Shown here piece by piece: positions 1 through 12,589 of a stretch of 34,207 nt of DNA. Positions within the stretch are counted from its first letter, which is position 1. The number at the start of each line of letters is the position of its first letter. The notes below the pieces were generated by a model. That model was given only the letters and a program-made list of their open reading frames with translations, ran no database searches and was not told the DNA's origin. The stretch spans positions 652,144 to 686,350 of the forward strand of contig NZ_LMSE01000004.1 of NCBI RefSeq assembly GCF_001428065.1. The letters are read 5' to 3'. Position numbers and translations under genes: made by a program. This DNA comes from Nostocoides sp. Soil756 (lineage in GTDB: Bacteria > Actinomycetota > Actinomycetes > Actinomycetales > Dermatophilaceae).

Positions 1-173
1 ACAAGGCGCGCAGCGGGGGCCCGGGCGAGCCCGACGAGCCGACCGAGGTCTGGACCGGTGTCGTGCCTCTCCGCGTCGTGGCCGAGCCGCCGGAGCCCGC
101 GCCCGCCAGTGCGGACGCCGGCCGCGAGGTCCCCGCCTCGGTCCGCACCCTGCTCGACCGGTGGGCCCGGTGA
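1..173 (+). CDS. C-terminal end of a probable PPOX-fold (pyridoxamine 5'-phosphate oxidase-like) FMN-binding protein
   Basis: Only the last 56 codons are present; the frame runs in from the left edge and stops at TGA 171-173. The visible segment contains VWTGVVPLR, which resembles the last beta strand of pyridoxamine 5'-phosphate oxidase-like (Pyridox_ox_2-type) flavin-binding proteins. A Pro/Ala-rich linker and a short basic helix (TLLDRWAR) follow. The stop overlaps the GTG start of the next gene (GTGA at 170-173), so the two are probably co-transcribed. The family call rests on one short motif and is tentative; the open frame itself is well supported by codon bias and the overlap. Confidence 0.45.
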   Translation, partial: KARSGGPGEPDEPTEVWTGVVPLRVVAEPPEPAPASADAGREVPASVRTLLDRWAR

Positions 174-1180
174 GCGCCGTCCCCGCGGCCCGCATCCGCG
201 CCACCGGGGTCGGCTCGTGGCCCGGGCGCTCGACCCGCGAGGCCGTGCGCACCGTGCGCGACCTGCTGGTCGACGGCGAGGGCGTCGGCATCCCGTACCT
301 GCCCGAGACCCCCGGCCGTGGTCCGGGGGCCGACCTGGTCGGCCGGGCCGCGGGCCTGCTGGTCGACCTCCACGTCGACCTCCAGCCCAGCGGCTGGCGC
401 GTCGTCGACCGCCCCGGCCACGACGCCGGGCGCACCGCCGCCCTGCTGCGCGAGGACCTCGACGAGCTGGCCGAGGCCTACGACGGCTACCAGGGGCCGC
501 TGGCGGTCCAGGTCTGCGGCCCGTGGACGTTGGCCGCCACCCTCGAGCTGACCCGCGGCGAGCGCGTGCTCACCGACCCCGGGGCTGTCGCCGACCTCAC
601 CGCCTCGCTCGCCGAGGGCGTCGCCGTCCACGTGCGCGACGTTCGGCGGCTGGTGCCCGGGGCCGAGGTGACCGTCCGGCTCGACGAGCCCGGCCTGCCG
701 GCGGTCCTCGAGGGCTCGCTACCCACCGCGTCCGGGTACGGGCGGGTCCGCGCCGTCGACCCGCAGCGCGCCCTCGGAGGCCTGCGCGAGGTCCTGGCGG
801 CCCACGACGGGCCGACCGTCGTGCACTGCTGCCACCCGCAGGCGCCCATCCCGCTGCTGCGCGCCAGCGGGGCCGGGGCCCTCTCGCTCGACCTCACCGC
901 CGCCGGGCCCGCCCGCTGGGAGTCGGTCGCCGCGACGCTCGACGGCGGCACCGGCATCCACGCCGGGGTCCTGGCCTCCGACGGCTCGACCGCCGACACC
1001 GCCGCGGTCGCCCTCCTCGTCGACGGGCTGTCGCGCGCCGGGCTGGCCCTCGACACCGTGCCCGGACTGGTGGTCACGCCCACCTGCGGCCTGGCCGGGC
1101 TCACACCGGAGGGGGCCCGGGGCGTTCACCGGGCGGCGCTCGACACCGCGCGCCGTCTGCTCGAGGAGGTCGGTCCCTGA
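170..1180 (+). CDS. Cobalamin-independent methionine synthase-like protein (MetE C-terminal/UROD fold)
   Basis: This 336-residue protein is about the size of the catalytic C-terminal half of MetE, without the N-terminal half. It opens with a GVGSWPG motif. It keeps the pattern of the MetE zinc site: H219-x-C221 in VVHCCHP and C306 in TPTCGL. An RLDEPGL segment (D172-E173-P174) matches the MetE substrate-binding strand. Such stand-alone MetE-like proteins commonly sit near ligA in Actinobacteria, and their physiological methyl donor is uncertain. GTG 170 was chosen because it overlaps the upstream stop; an in-frame GTG at 161 lies inside the preceding gene. The stop overlaps the next ATG (1178-1182). 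The fold is fairly sure, the true reaction is not. Confidence 0.8.
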   Translation: MSAVPAARIRATGVGSWPGRSTREAVRTVRDLLVDGEGVGIPYLPETPGRGPGADLVGRAAGLLVDLHVDLQPSGWRVVDRPGHDAGRTAALLREDLDELAEAYDGYQGPLAVQVCGPWTLAATLELTRGERVLTDPGAVADLTASLAEGVAVHVRDVRRLVPGAEVTVRLDEPGLPAVLEGSLPTASGYGRVRAVDPQRALGGLREVLAAHDGPTVVHCCHPQAPIPLLRASGAGALSLDLTAAGPARWESVAATLDGGTGIHAGVLASDGSTADTAAVALLVDGLSRAGLALDTVPGLVVTPTCGLAGLTPEGARGVHRAALDTARRLLEEVGP

Positions 1181-2142
1181 TGGCGCAGCCCCGCGTCCCG
1201 TGGCAGCTGAAGTTCGTCGCGCTCGTGCTGGTGTGGGGGTCGAGCTTCCTGCTGATGAAGGTCGGCCTCGACGCGCTCGCCCCGGTGCAGATCTCGGCGC
1301 TGCGCATCCTGGCCGGCGCGGTGGTCGTCACCGGCCTGCTCCTGGCCGGTGGCGGGCGGCTGCCGACGGGCCGCCGGGTGTGGGGGCACCTGCTGGTGTG
1401 CGGGGTGTTCCTCGCGGCCGCGCCGTTCACCCTCTTCGCGCTGTCGGAGACCCGGATCACGTCCGCGCTGGCGGGAATCGGCAACGCGGCCACCCCGATC
1501 GCCACCGTGCTCGCGACTCTCGCCATCCTGCCCGGCTCGGGGCTCACCGGCCGCCGGGTCGGCGCGGTCCTGCTGGGGTTCGCGGGCGTCGTGACCATCA
1601 TGGAGCCGTGGTCCGCGACCTCGGGGCCCGACCTGGTCGGGTTCGCCATGGCGCTGGCCGGCGGGGCCAGCTACGGCATCGGCTGGACCTACAACCGCCG
1701 CTTCCTCGCGGGGGTCGACCTCGGCGGCTTCGCGATGCCGGCGGCCACGCTGCTCACCGGTCTGGCCCTGATGGTGCCCGTCACGCTGGCCTGGGCGGCG
1801 ACCCGGCCCGAGGGGCTCGCGGCGGTGACGGCCTACGGCGAGCCCGGATCCTCGCCCGGATGGCTGCCGCTCGTGTGCGTTCTGACCCTCGGGGTGGTCG
1901 GTACCGGGTTCGCGTACGTCCTCCAGTTCGATGTGGTCCGTGGGGCCGGGGCGCTGGTCGGCTCGACCGTCACGTACCTGATCCCGGTGGTGTCGGTGGT
2001 GCTCGGCGTGCTGGTCCTGCACGAGCACCTGGGTGCCTGGCAGGTGCTGGGCTTCGCGGTGGTGCTGGTGTCCGCGTGGACGGTCAACCGCCGCCCGCGG
2101 TCAGTGCAGAGGGCCGTCGTCCCCGAGGAACAGGTCGTCTGA
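1180..2142 (+). CDS. EamA/DMT-family transporter
   Basis: A 320-residue integral membrane protein with about ten hydrophobic segments in two repeated halves, as in the drug/metabolite transporter superfamily. The N terminus has the family pattern LVWGSSFLLMKVGL (first helix) followed by LRILAGA. The second half has YGIGWTYNRRF and a terminal SVVLGVLVLHEHLGAWQVLGF segment typical of the last EamA helices. The ATG overlaps the stop of the MetE-like gene (ATGA at 1177-1180 region), so translation is coupled. Its 3' end overlaps the convergent membrane gene by 42 bp. The substrate cannot be read from sequence; family members export amino acids or metabolites. Confidence 0.88.
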   Translation: MAQPRVPWQLKFVALVLVWGSSFLLMKVGLDALAPVQISALRILAGAVVVTGLLLAGGGRLPTGRRVWGHLLVCGVFLAAAPFTLFALSETRITSALAGIGNAATPIATVLATLAILPGSGLTGRRVGAVLLGFAGVVTIMEPWSATSGPDLVGFAMALAGGASYGIGWTYNRRFLAGVDLGGFAMPAATLLTGLALMVPVTLAWAATRPEGLAAVTAYGEPGSSPGWLPLVCVLTLGVVGTGFAYVLQFDVVRGAGALVGSTVTYLIPVVSVVLGVLVLHEHLGAWQVLGFAVVLVSAWTVNRRPRSVQRAVVPEEQVV

Positions 2143-2633
2143 GGGCTCGGGCCCCACGGCGGCCCGCACGAACGCGCGTTGCGCCCGGCGTCCGGTGACG
2201 ATCGAGGCGACCCCGAGGGCCACCATCGTCGCGAGAATCGGCCGTGGAGCGCGCTCGGCCCCGTCGAGGAAGCGCCCGGGCGCCCAGATGAAGACCGCCA
2301 CGGCGATGGCGAACGCACCGACCACCATCACGGCGTCCCAGCCGCTGGCCCGGCGCCGCCACAGCCGCCACGCGCAGGCGGTCACCCACGCGGCGAGACC
2401 CGCACTCAGCAGCGCCACCGGGGCCATCACGATCTCGAGGGCCCCGGGCAGGTCGTCACCGGGCCGCGGCAGGAAGGTGACGCGCACCCAGAAGGCCACG
2501 ACCAGCGCCAGCACCACCACCCAGACCAGGGAGAACCCGAGCCCGGTCGCCCGCCACAGCTCGGCCCGTCGGCGCGCGACACCCGGGTCCACCGCCCGGG
2601 CGCGGGTCGCCGAGCGGGTCGTTCGTGACGCGC

Positions 2634-2637
<4 letters not shown>
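2101..2637 (-). CDS. Small four-helix membrane protein of unknown function
   Basis: A 178-residue protein with a basic N terminus (about 25 residues rich in Arg) and four hydrophobic segments at roughly residues 32-53, 65-88, 103-120 and 130-150, followed by an acidic tail. No recognised domain. The GTG start overlaps the stop of the acyl-CoA ligase gene (GTGA at 2634-2637), so it is the second gene of a two-gene operon. Its last 42 bp lie inside the 3' end of the convergent EamA gene. The reading frame is supported by codon bias and coupling. The function is unknown; a link to membrane lipid handling is suggested only by its partner. Confidence 0.7.
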
Positions 2638-6589
<3,952 letters not shown>

Positions 6590-6590
6590 G

Positions 6591-6620
6591 GGGTCGCCGG
6601 GGCCCCTCGCCCGGCGACCC
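6591..6620. terminator. Perfect 11-bp hairpin between convergent ligA and the T7SS-like gene
   Basis: GGGTCGCCGGG (6591-6601) pairs perfectly with CCCGGCGACCC (6610-6620) around an 8-nt loop. There is no T tract on either strand. Being between two convergent genes it could stop both transcripts. Confidence 0.75.
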
Positions 6621-6627
6621 GCCGCCG

Positions 6628-7632
6628 TCAGTGGTGGCCCTCCAGCTGGTTGCGGATCGCCTCGTTGATGCTCCTGCCCGCGTCGCTGGCGTTGCCGGGG
6701 ATGCCTTGGGTGAACGCGTCGTGCACCACCTGCTTCCACAGGGCGGGGTCGTTGGCGAGGAGGTGGCGGTACTCCGGCTTGACGTGTACGAGGTTCATGG
6801 CGTCGCGGACCGACATCCCCTGGAGCAGGTGGTTCGGGTCGTCCATCACGGTGCTCCACCGCAGGTTCGGGTGGTTGGGCACCGAGTAGCGGTCGCCGAG
6901 GAAGCGCGGGACGTCGTTGAGGATGTCGCGCAGCCCGCGCATCAGGCTGTCGAGGTCGGTGACCGAGTTCTTCAGGCCGGTGATCTTGGGTCCGATCTCG
7001 GCGGCCAGGGCCGAGATGCGGGTCGAGGCCTGGTGGATGATCAGCGGGGTGGCCGTGCCCAGGGTGATGACCAGCTCGGTGACGTAGCTGCAGAGGGCCC
7101 CGACGACCTGGGACAGCGCGTCACGCAGCAGCCCGTGCACGAAGCCGACGATGACCGCCGCCCCCTCGGTGCCGATCGACATGGCCCGCGCCGCACCGGA
7201 GTAGAGGGTGAGCTTGTCGGACATCTCGTCGACGTGCTGGCGGTAGCGCTCCATGTTGGGGCCGCTCATCCGCTCGAGCTTCTGGTTGGCCCCCATGACG
7301 AAGGTGGTGTTGGAGGCCGAGATCGAGTTGGCCACGTTGAGCCACGTGCCCGCGAACGCGCTGACGGCCTCGGGGTTGCCCGCCAGGTCGTCGAACCAGC
7401 CCTTGATCGGGTTCAGGTGGTCGATGACCCAGCCGATGCCGGCGGCGAACAGGCTGCCCAGCGGGTCGCTGTAGGTGGCGACGGCGTCGAAGCCGACCGC
7501 CACGCCGGAGAGGGCGGCGTCGACCCAGCTCCTGTCCGCGATCGCCTGGCAGAGCGAGGAGCCCGAGTCGATGAGCCCGGCGCCGGAGGTGCCCGACCGC
7601 TCGTCCGGCGCGACGACCAGGCCGCCGGTCAT
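6628..7632 (-). CDS. Putative type VII secretion effector-like protein with uncharacterised C-terminal domain
   Basis: A 334-residue protein. The middle (about residues 60-240) is helical, with MSGPNMERYRQHVDEMSD followed by a long hydrophobic stretch (VIVGFVHGLLRDALSQVVGA) and TLGTATPLIIHQAS. This arrangement is known from WXG/PPE-like N-terminal regions of actinobacterial type VII secretion effectors and polymorphic toxins. The last ~95 residues (from about PRFLGDRYSVPNHPN) are polar and match no family recognised here. No signal peptide is seen, as expected for that route. ATG 7632 overlaps the stop of the EspC-like gene (ATGA at 7629-7632), giving coupling. An earlier start in the same frame would run through the upstream gene and was rejected. 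No immunity gene follows it. The secretion call is inference from sequence character. Confidence 0.62.
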   Translation of the reverse strand: MTGGLVVAPDERSGTSGAGLIDSGSSLCQAIADRSWVDAALSGVAVGFDAVATYSDPLGSLFAAGIGWVIDHLNPIKGWFDDLAGNPEAVSAFAGTWLNVANSISASNTTFVMGANQKLERMSGPNMERYRQHVDEMSDKLTLYSGAARAMSIGTEGAAVIVGFVHGLLRDALSQVVGALCSYVTELVITLGTATPLIIHQASTRISALAAEIGPKITGLKNSVTDLDSLMRGLRDILNDVPRFLGDRYSVPNHPNLRWSTVMDDPNHLLQGMSVRDAMNLVHVKPEYRHLLANDPALWKQVVHDAFTQGIPGNASDAGRSINEAIRNQLEGHH

Positions 7633-7928
7633 CGCCCGGCCCCGGTCACGCGCCCGCTGGCGTTGTCGTCGATGGTCTCGTAGGCCGCCGCCTGGGCGCG
7701 CAAGGTGGCGACGGTCTCGCCCATGTCCTCGGCGACGTTCGAGATGCCCAGGTTCACGGCCGCCCCGAAGATGCCCACGGTGGTGCTCAGGAACGCGTTG
7801 ACGACACCGAACGCCGACGAGTCCAGGGTGGTCGCCGCGGCCGTCGAGCACGAGTGCAGGTCGCCCTCGATGCCGGCCAGGCTCACCGCGTGTTCACGGA
7901 TTCCGGTGGGGCTCACTTCGTACTGCAC
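7629..7928 (-). CDS. EspC/WXG100-like small helical protein
   Basis: A 99-residue protein with two predicted helical regions: an N-terminal helix (SPTGIREHAVSLAGIEGDLHSC), a Gly/Ala-rich middle and a C-terminal helix with MGETVATLRAQAAAYETIDDNAS. Length and pattern match EspC-like or WXG100-like partners of type VII secretion substrates. The classical W-x-G is not present, so EspC-like is preferred over WXG100. The GTG start is preceded by GGAG five bases upstream on the minus strand. Its stop overlaps the effector-like gene, consistent with a secreted or co-folding pair. An alternative is a structural small protein unrelated to secretion. Confidence 0.6.
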   Translation of the reverse strand: MQYEVSPTGIREHAVSLAGIEGDLHSCSTAAATTLDSSAFGVVNAFLSTTVGIFGAAVNLGISNVAEDMGETVATLRAQAAAYETIDDNASGRVTGAGR

Positions 7929-7969
7929 GTCGCTCCGTCCCTCCCGAGGTCGCTCGACCCCTCGGCTCG

Positions 7970-8029
7970 TAGGATAGGCGCGCCTCCCCGGGTGACACGA
8001 TGGGGAGCGGTCCCCATCGTCCGATGGGG
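7970..8029. promoter_or_regulatory. Divergent control region with three CGATGGGG boxes
   Basis: TAGGAT at 7970-7975 is a -10-like box for the plus strand. The overlapping bases 7971-7976 read TATCCT on the minus strand, a -10-like box for the EspC-like gene. A perfect 9-bp inverted repeat follows (ACGATGGGG 7997-8005 with CCCCATCGT 8012-8020), then a third direct CGATGGGG at 8022-8029. The arrangement suggests an operator, or a hairpin in the leader of the gene at 8057. No -35 box is obvious. Confidence 0.5.
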
Positions 8030-8056
8030 CGTGGAAGTCGACCGAAGGGACGGCCG

Positions 8057-8413
8057 ATGGTCTGGGGGCTGCGCGTCCTGCTCGTCCTGGTGGGGCTGGG
8101 GGTGCTGGCGATCGTCCTGCTGGTGCTGGGTCTCATCGTCCGGCCGGTGGTCACCGAGGCGATGCGCGCCAACGCCGCCGGCAACTGGTGGCTGCCGTTC
8201 CTGCCCCGCGAGGCCGGCGGGTACGGCCCACTCGCCCAGAACCACTGGTGGTCGGCCATGCGCGCCGAGACCCCCGGGTCCGCTGCGGCCCTGGCCGTGC
8301 GCTGGGGCTTCTGGGCGCTGATGAGCGTGCTCATCGTGGTCGCGATGGGGTCCGTCGTGGTCAACCTCGTCAAGCTGCTGGCCAAGGGCTGGACCGCGGT
8401 CGGCCAGGCGTGA
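8057..8413 (+). CDS. Small membrane protein with two transmembrane helices
   Basis: A 118-residue protein with a first helix at about residues 4-30 (VLLVLVGLGVLAIVLLVLGLIV), a polar loop of ~45 residues carrying two NNWW/HWW-like aromatic patches (AGNWWLPF, QNHWWSAM), and a second helix near residues 80-105. No recognised family. ATG 8057 has a GAAGGGA ribosome-binding site eight bases upstream, so it is preferred over the in-frame ATG at 8000, which would place the CGATGGGG hairpin inside the gene. It is divergent from the EspC-like/effector-like pair and convergent with the YbaB-like pair. A role in that locus is possible but not shown. Confidence 0.65.
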   Translation: MVWGLRVLLVLVGLGVLAIVLLVLGLIVRPVVTEAMRANAAGNWWLPFLPREAGGYGPLAQNHWWSAMRAETPGSAAALAVRWGFWALMSVLIVVAMGSVVVNLVKLLAKGWTAVGQA

Positions 8414-8423
8414 GCGCCACCCG

Positions 8424-8440
8424 GGCCGGATGACCCGGCC
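8424..8440. terminator. Weak hairpin between convergent genes
   Basis: GGCCGG (8424-8429) pairs with CCGGCC (8435-8440) around a 5-nt loop in the 46-bp gap between the convergent genes ending at 8413 and 8460. The stem is short and has no T tract. Confidence 0.3.
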
Positions 8441-8459
8441 GAGCCTCACCGCCCGAGGG

Positions 8460-8918
8460 TCACCAGGTCCCCGGCGGCGGGGACGCCGGAGGCGGTCCGC
8501 TGGGCGGGCGGGGGTCCTCGCGCCGGTCGGTCTCAGCGGCCACCACCTGGGGGCGATGGCGGGCGCCGTCGTCCCAGGACGCGCGGATGGTCGCCGCCTC
8601 CGGCGAGTCCTCACCGAAGGTCTCGGCGCCCGAGCGGGCGGCCAGCCGGGCCACCTCGACGCGGGCCCGGGTGATCGCCTCGCTCACCCGCCCGGCCAGG
8701 GCGTCGCCGCCGTCGGCACAGGCCGCGGTGGGGATCCGCAGGTCGACCAGTGACCCGGTGCCGTTGACGGTGACGCGCACGCCGTCGACCTCGCCCTCGG
8801 CGCGCATCGCCTCGACCGTCTGACGCCACGCGAGAGCGGCGCGGGCACGGGCCGCGAGACGGTCGAGCTCGGTCTGGGTCAGGCCGTCGATGCGGCGCAG
8901 GTCGTCGAAGCTCACCAC
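8460..8918 (-). CDS. YbaB/EbfC-like nucleoid-associated-type protein, downstream copy
   Basis: A 152-residue protein. An N-terminal helix (about residues 15-45, rich in Ala/Arg) is followed by the strand pair VRVTVNGTGSLVDLRI, the typical YbaB/EbfC core in which a G-x-L turn precedes a hydrophobic strand. A helix (DALAGRVSEAITRARVEVARLA) and a long Pro-rich, probably disordered tail complete it. Family members bind DNA as dimers, and stand-alone divergent copies are frequent near type VII secretion loci. Start at GTG 8918 or GTG 8915; both overlap the upstream stop at 8912-8914, so the pair is translationally coupled. DNA binding here is inferred only. Confidence 0.62.
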   Translation of the reverse strand: MVSFDDLRRIDGLTQTELDRLAARARAALAWRQTVEAMRAEGEVDGVRVTVNGTGSLVDLRIPTAACADGGDALAGRVSEAITRARVEVARLAARSGAETFGEDSPEAATIRASWDDGARHRPQVVAAETDRREDPRPPSGPPPASPPPGTW

Positions 8919-9334
8919 GAGCCCCCTCGCGCGGGGCCGGGGGGCTCGGTGGGCTCACCGCCGGCCGCGGGCGTGTGCCGCGCGACCTCGTCGACGACGA
9001 CCGCCGCCGTGGTGGGCGAGCCGGCCCCGAACATCGCGCTGGTCGACTCCTCGACCCGACGGCGCAGGTCCTGCTGGGCCGCGGTGTTGGCCTGCAGCAC
9101 GGCCTGGGCCACCATCTGGCCCCCGTGCGCTGCGGCGGCGTCGGAGATGCCGAGCCGCACCACAGTGCCTCCCTGGTCGACCTCGACCGTGACGCCGCCG
9201 CGCAGCGCCGTGCCGCGCCCGGTGAGCTGCTGGACCTGGGCGGCCCAGGCCCCCGAACGGTCGGCCCTCTCCTGCGCCTCTCGGATCTGGGCGTCGATGT
9301 CGCCGTACGCGTCGTCGGCCGGGCTCCCCACCAT
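8912..9334 (-). CDS. YbaB/EbfC-like nucleoid-associated-type protein, upstream copy
   Basis: A 140-residue protein. A coiled N-terminal helix (IDAQIREAQERADRSGAW) precedes the strand pair GGVTVEVDQGGTVVRLGIS, again the YbaB/EbfC core, then a helix (HGGQMVAQAVLQANTAAQQD) and a Pro/Gly-rich tail. It resembles the downstream neighbour in layout but little in sequence, suggesting an old duplication or a heterodimer pair. ATG 9334 lies exactly 7 nt behind a TAGGGT -10 box on the minus strand (9347-9342), so the mRNA is probably leaderless. The longer frame reaching 9745 runs antisense to the gene at 9395 and was rejected. Confidence 0.62.
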   Translation of the reverse strand: MVGSPADDAYGDIDAQIREAQERADRSGAWAAQVQQLTGRGTALRGGVTVEVDQGGTVVRLGISDAAAAHGGQMVAQAVLQANTAAQQDLRRRVEESTSAMFGAGSPTTAAVVVDEVARHTPAAGGEPTEPPGPARGGSW

Positions 9335-9394
9335 GGCGGTCACCCTAGACGACGACGGGGCGCCGACGCGGGCGCTCGCCGGTAGCGTGGCGGG
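9335..9394. promoter_or_regulatory. Two divergent leaderless-type -10 boxes
   Basis: Minus strand: TAGGGT at 9347-9342, then 7 nt, then ATG 9334. Plus strand: TAGCGT at 9383-9388, then 6 nt, then GTG 9395. Both spacings fit transcription starting on the first base of the start codon. No ribosome-binding site is present for either gene. Confidence 0.65.
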
Positions 9395-9949
9395 GTGGAG
9401 ACGACGGGCCGCGAGGTCGTGGTGGAGGTCGCTCGCGGGGTCCGGGTCCTGGCTGCGGCGCTCGGCGTCCCGCTCTGCCTGGGGATCGCGCTGGCCGCGG
9501 TCGACGCGGTGCGGGCCCGCGACCCGGGCCTGCCGTTCGAGCGCACCGGGTGGAGCCCGTTCGTGACCGCCGGGTGGGCCGTGGCGCTCGCCGTGCTGCT
9601 GGGTGTCGGGCTGTCGCTGTGGGCCCTGTGGGGGACCTCGGTGCGGCTGGACCGGGCGGGCGTCACGCGACGGGCCTTCGGCCGGCGCCGCGAGACGGGG
9701 CTCTCGCACCTGCGGCGGGTGCAGGCCCGGGGGGCGAGCACCCACGGACCGACGGGCCCCCGCCCCGTGGCCGTGCTCCTGCTCGACCGCGAGGGTCGTA
9801 CGGTGGCGGCCCTGCGGCCCACCGAGACCGGCTTCCGCGAGGCCCTGGCCGTGGTGCGCGGCTGGGTGGAGCAGCGCCCGGACCTGGTGCAGGACACCGA
9901 CACCGCCGCGGTGCTCGGCACGGTCGACGCCGGCCGTCCGACCGCCTGA
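9395..9949 (+). CDS. Membrane protein with a PH-like (bacterial PH domain) cytoplasmic region
   Basis: A 184-residue protein with two transmembrane helices (about residues 14-34 and 50-75) followed by a soluble domain of alternating strands: SVRLDRAGVTRRAFGRR, then LSHLRRVQAR, then AVLLLDREGRTVAAL, and an amphipathic helix (GFREALAVVRGWVEQ). Two helices plus this strand pattern resemble bacterial PH-domain membrane proteins of Actinobacteria. The GTG start follows a TAGCGT box by 6 nt with no ribosome-binding site. It ends 4 bp before the stop of the convergent TRIC gene. The function is unknown and the PH assignment is by pattern only. Confidence 0.6.
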   Translation: METTGREVVVEVARGVRVLAAALGVPLCLGIALAAVDAVRARDPGLPFERTGWSPFVTAGWAVALAVLLGVGLSLWALWGTSVRLDRAGVTRRAFGRRRETGLSHLRRVQARGASTHGPTGPRPVAVLLLDREGRTVAALRPTETGFREALAVVRGWVEQRPDLVQDTDTAAVLGTVDAGRPTA

Positions 9950-9953
9950 GTAC

Positions 9954-10625
9954 TCAGTCGACCGGCGTGCTGCGCAGCGCCCTCGGTGCGTTGAGGTCGA
10001 GGGCGACCGCCACGACGCGGATGACGAACACGAGCACGACCGCGCCCCAGGCCGTCAGCGACGACAGGGCGCCCAGGTGCCGCAGGACGACGACCAGGCC
10101 CGCGCCCGCGAGCGCCGGCAGGGCGTAGAGCTCGCGCTGGAGCACCTCGGGCACCTGCCGGGCGAGGACGTCGCGCAGGACCCCGCCGCCCACGGCCGTG
10201 ATACCGCCGATGAGGGTGGCCGCCAGCGGCGCGGCGCCACGGTCGAGGGCTACGAGGGCCCCGCTCACGGCGAAGACCGCGAGACCGGCCGCGTCGAGGA
10301 GGCGCACCACCGAGGACACCCGGCGCCAGCGGGAGCGCGGGTGGGCCGCGAACGCCTGCTCCCAGGTGCCGTGCAGGAGGAAGACCCCGAGCCCGGCCGT
10401 GACGGCCGCCGCCAGCAGGCGCCAGTCGCTGACCGCCACCGGAGGGGTGATGCCGAGGAACAGGTCGCGGATGATGCCGCCGCCGAGCCCGGCCACCCAC
10501 GCGAGGACCAGGATCCCGAACAGGTCCAGGCCGCGGCGCACCGCCACGAGGGCGCCCGAGAGCGCGAAGACCAGGACGCCGACGACGTCGAGCACGGTCT
10601 GGAGCGAGGCGGTGTCGGTCAGCAC
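9954..10625 (-). CDS. TRIC/UPF0126 family membrane channel
   Basis: A 223-residue protein with about six to seven transmembrane helices arranged as two repeats, each with the family signature: VFALSGALVAVRRGLDLFG...GGGIIRDLFLG in the first half and VFAVSGALVALDRG...GGGVLRDVLA in the second. Bacterial TRIC-type proteins form trimeric monovalent-cation channels and were formerly called YadS/YicG or UPF0126. GTG 10625 was chosen because a GAGAAT box on the minus strand (10637-10632) ends 6 nt before it and homologues begin close to this point; an in-frame ATG at 10652 would add nine polar residues. It is divergent from gatC. Confidence 0.85.
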   Translation of the reverse strand: MLTDTASLQTVLDVVGVLVFALSGALVAVRRGLDLFGILVLAWVAGLGGGIIRDLFLGITPPVAVSDWRLLAAAVTAGLGVFLLHGTWEQAFAAHPRSRWRRVSSVVRLLDAAGLAVFAVSGALVALDRGAAPLAATLIGGITAVGGGVLRDVLARQVPEVLQRELYALPALAGAGLVVVLRHLGALSSLTAWGAVVLVFVIRVVAVALDLNAPRALRSTPVD

Positions 10626-10714
10626 CGCCCGATTCTCGCAGCGCCGGGGCACCGGCCGCGGGCCGTGGACGGGCCCGCACGGCGTCGCGCCGCGCCACCC
10701 ATAGACTGGCCGCC
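10626..10714. promoter_or_regulatory. Divergent TRIC-gatC promoter region
   Basis: TAGACT at 10702-10707 is followed by 7 nt and the gatC ATG at 10715, so gatCAB is probably transcribed from a leaderless promoter. On the other strand GAGAAT (10637-10632) stands 6 nt from the TRIC GTG. No clear -35 boxes or operator repeats are seen between them. Confidence 0.55.
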
Positions 10715-11011
10715 ATGGCCGACCTCACCCGCGCCGACGTCGCGCACCTCGCCGGGCTCGCCCGCATCGACCTCTCCGACGCCGAGCTCGACCGGATGGT
10801 CGGCGAGCTCGGGGTCATCCTCGAGGCGGTGGCCACCGTGCAGCAGGCCCCCATCGCCGACGTCGAGCCGATGAGCCATCCGATGCCCATCGTCAACGTC
10901 ACGCGCCCCGACGTCGTGCGTCCAAGTCTGTCCCCGCAGGACGCCCTGGCGGCCGCGCCCGAGACCGAGCAGCAGCGCTTCAGCGTTCCCCGCATCCTGG
11001 ACGAAGAGTGA
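10715..11011 (+). CDS. gatC: Aspartyl/glutamyl-tRNA amidotransferase subunit C
   Basis: A 98-residue protein with the full GatC pattern: LTRADVAHLAGLARIDLSD at the N terminus, a central helix (MVGELGVILEAVATVQ), DVEPMSHP, and the C-terminal RPSLSPQDALAAAPE...FSVPRIL. GatC is the small scaffold that wraps GatA and GatB in the amidotransferase that converts Glu-tRNA(Gln) and Asp-tRNA(Asn). It has no ribosome-binding site; the ATG follows TAGACT by 7 nt. First gene of gatC-gatA-gatB. Confidence 0.96.
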   Translation: MADLTRADVAHLAGLARIDLSDAELDRMVGELGVILEAVATVQQAPIADVEPMSHPMPIVNVTRPDVVRPSLSPQDALAAAPETEQQRFSVPRILDEE

Positions 11012-11071
11012 CGGGTCGCGCCCGCGCCGTCCGCCGCACCCGTCGTTCCCGCACCTCCTGAGGACCTCCCT

Positions 11072-12585
<1,514 letters not shown>

Positions 12586-12589
<4 letters not shown>

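Noticed and set aside
58-1179. Open frame continuous with and upstream of the EamA gene
   Set aside because: It runs through the MetE-like gene in another frame with an Arg/Pro-rich translation; EamA proteins start at the MAQPRVPW ATG at 1180.
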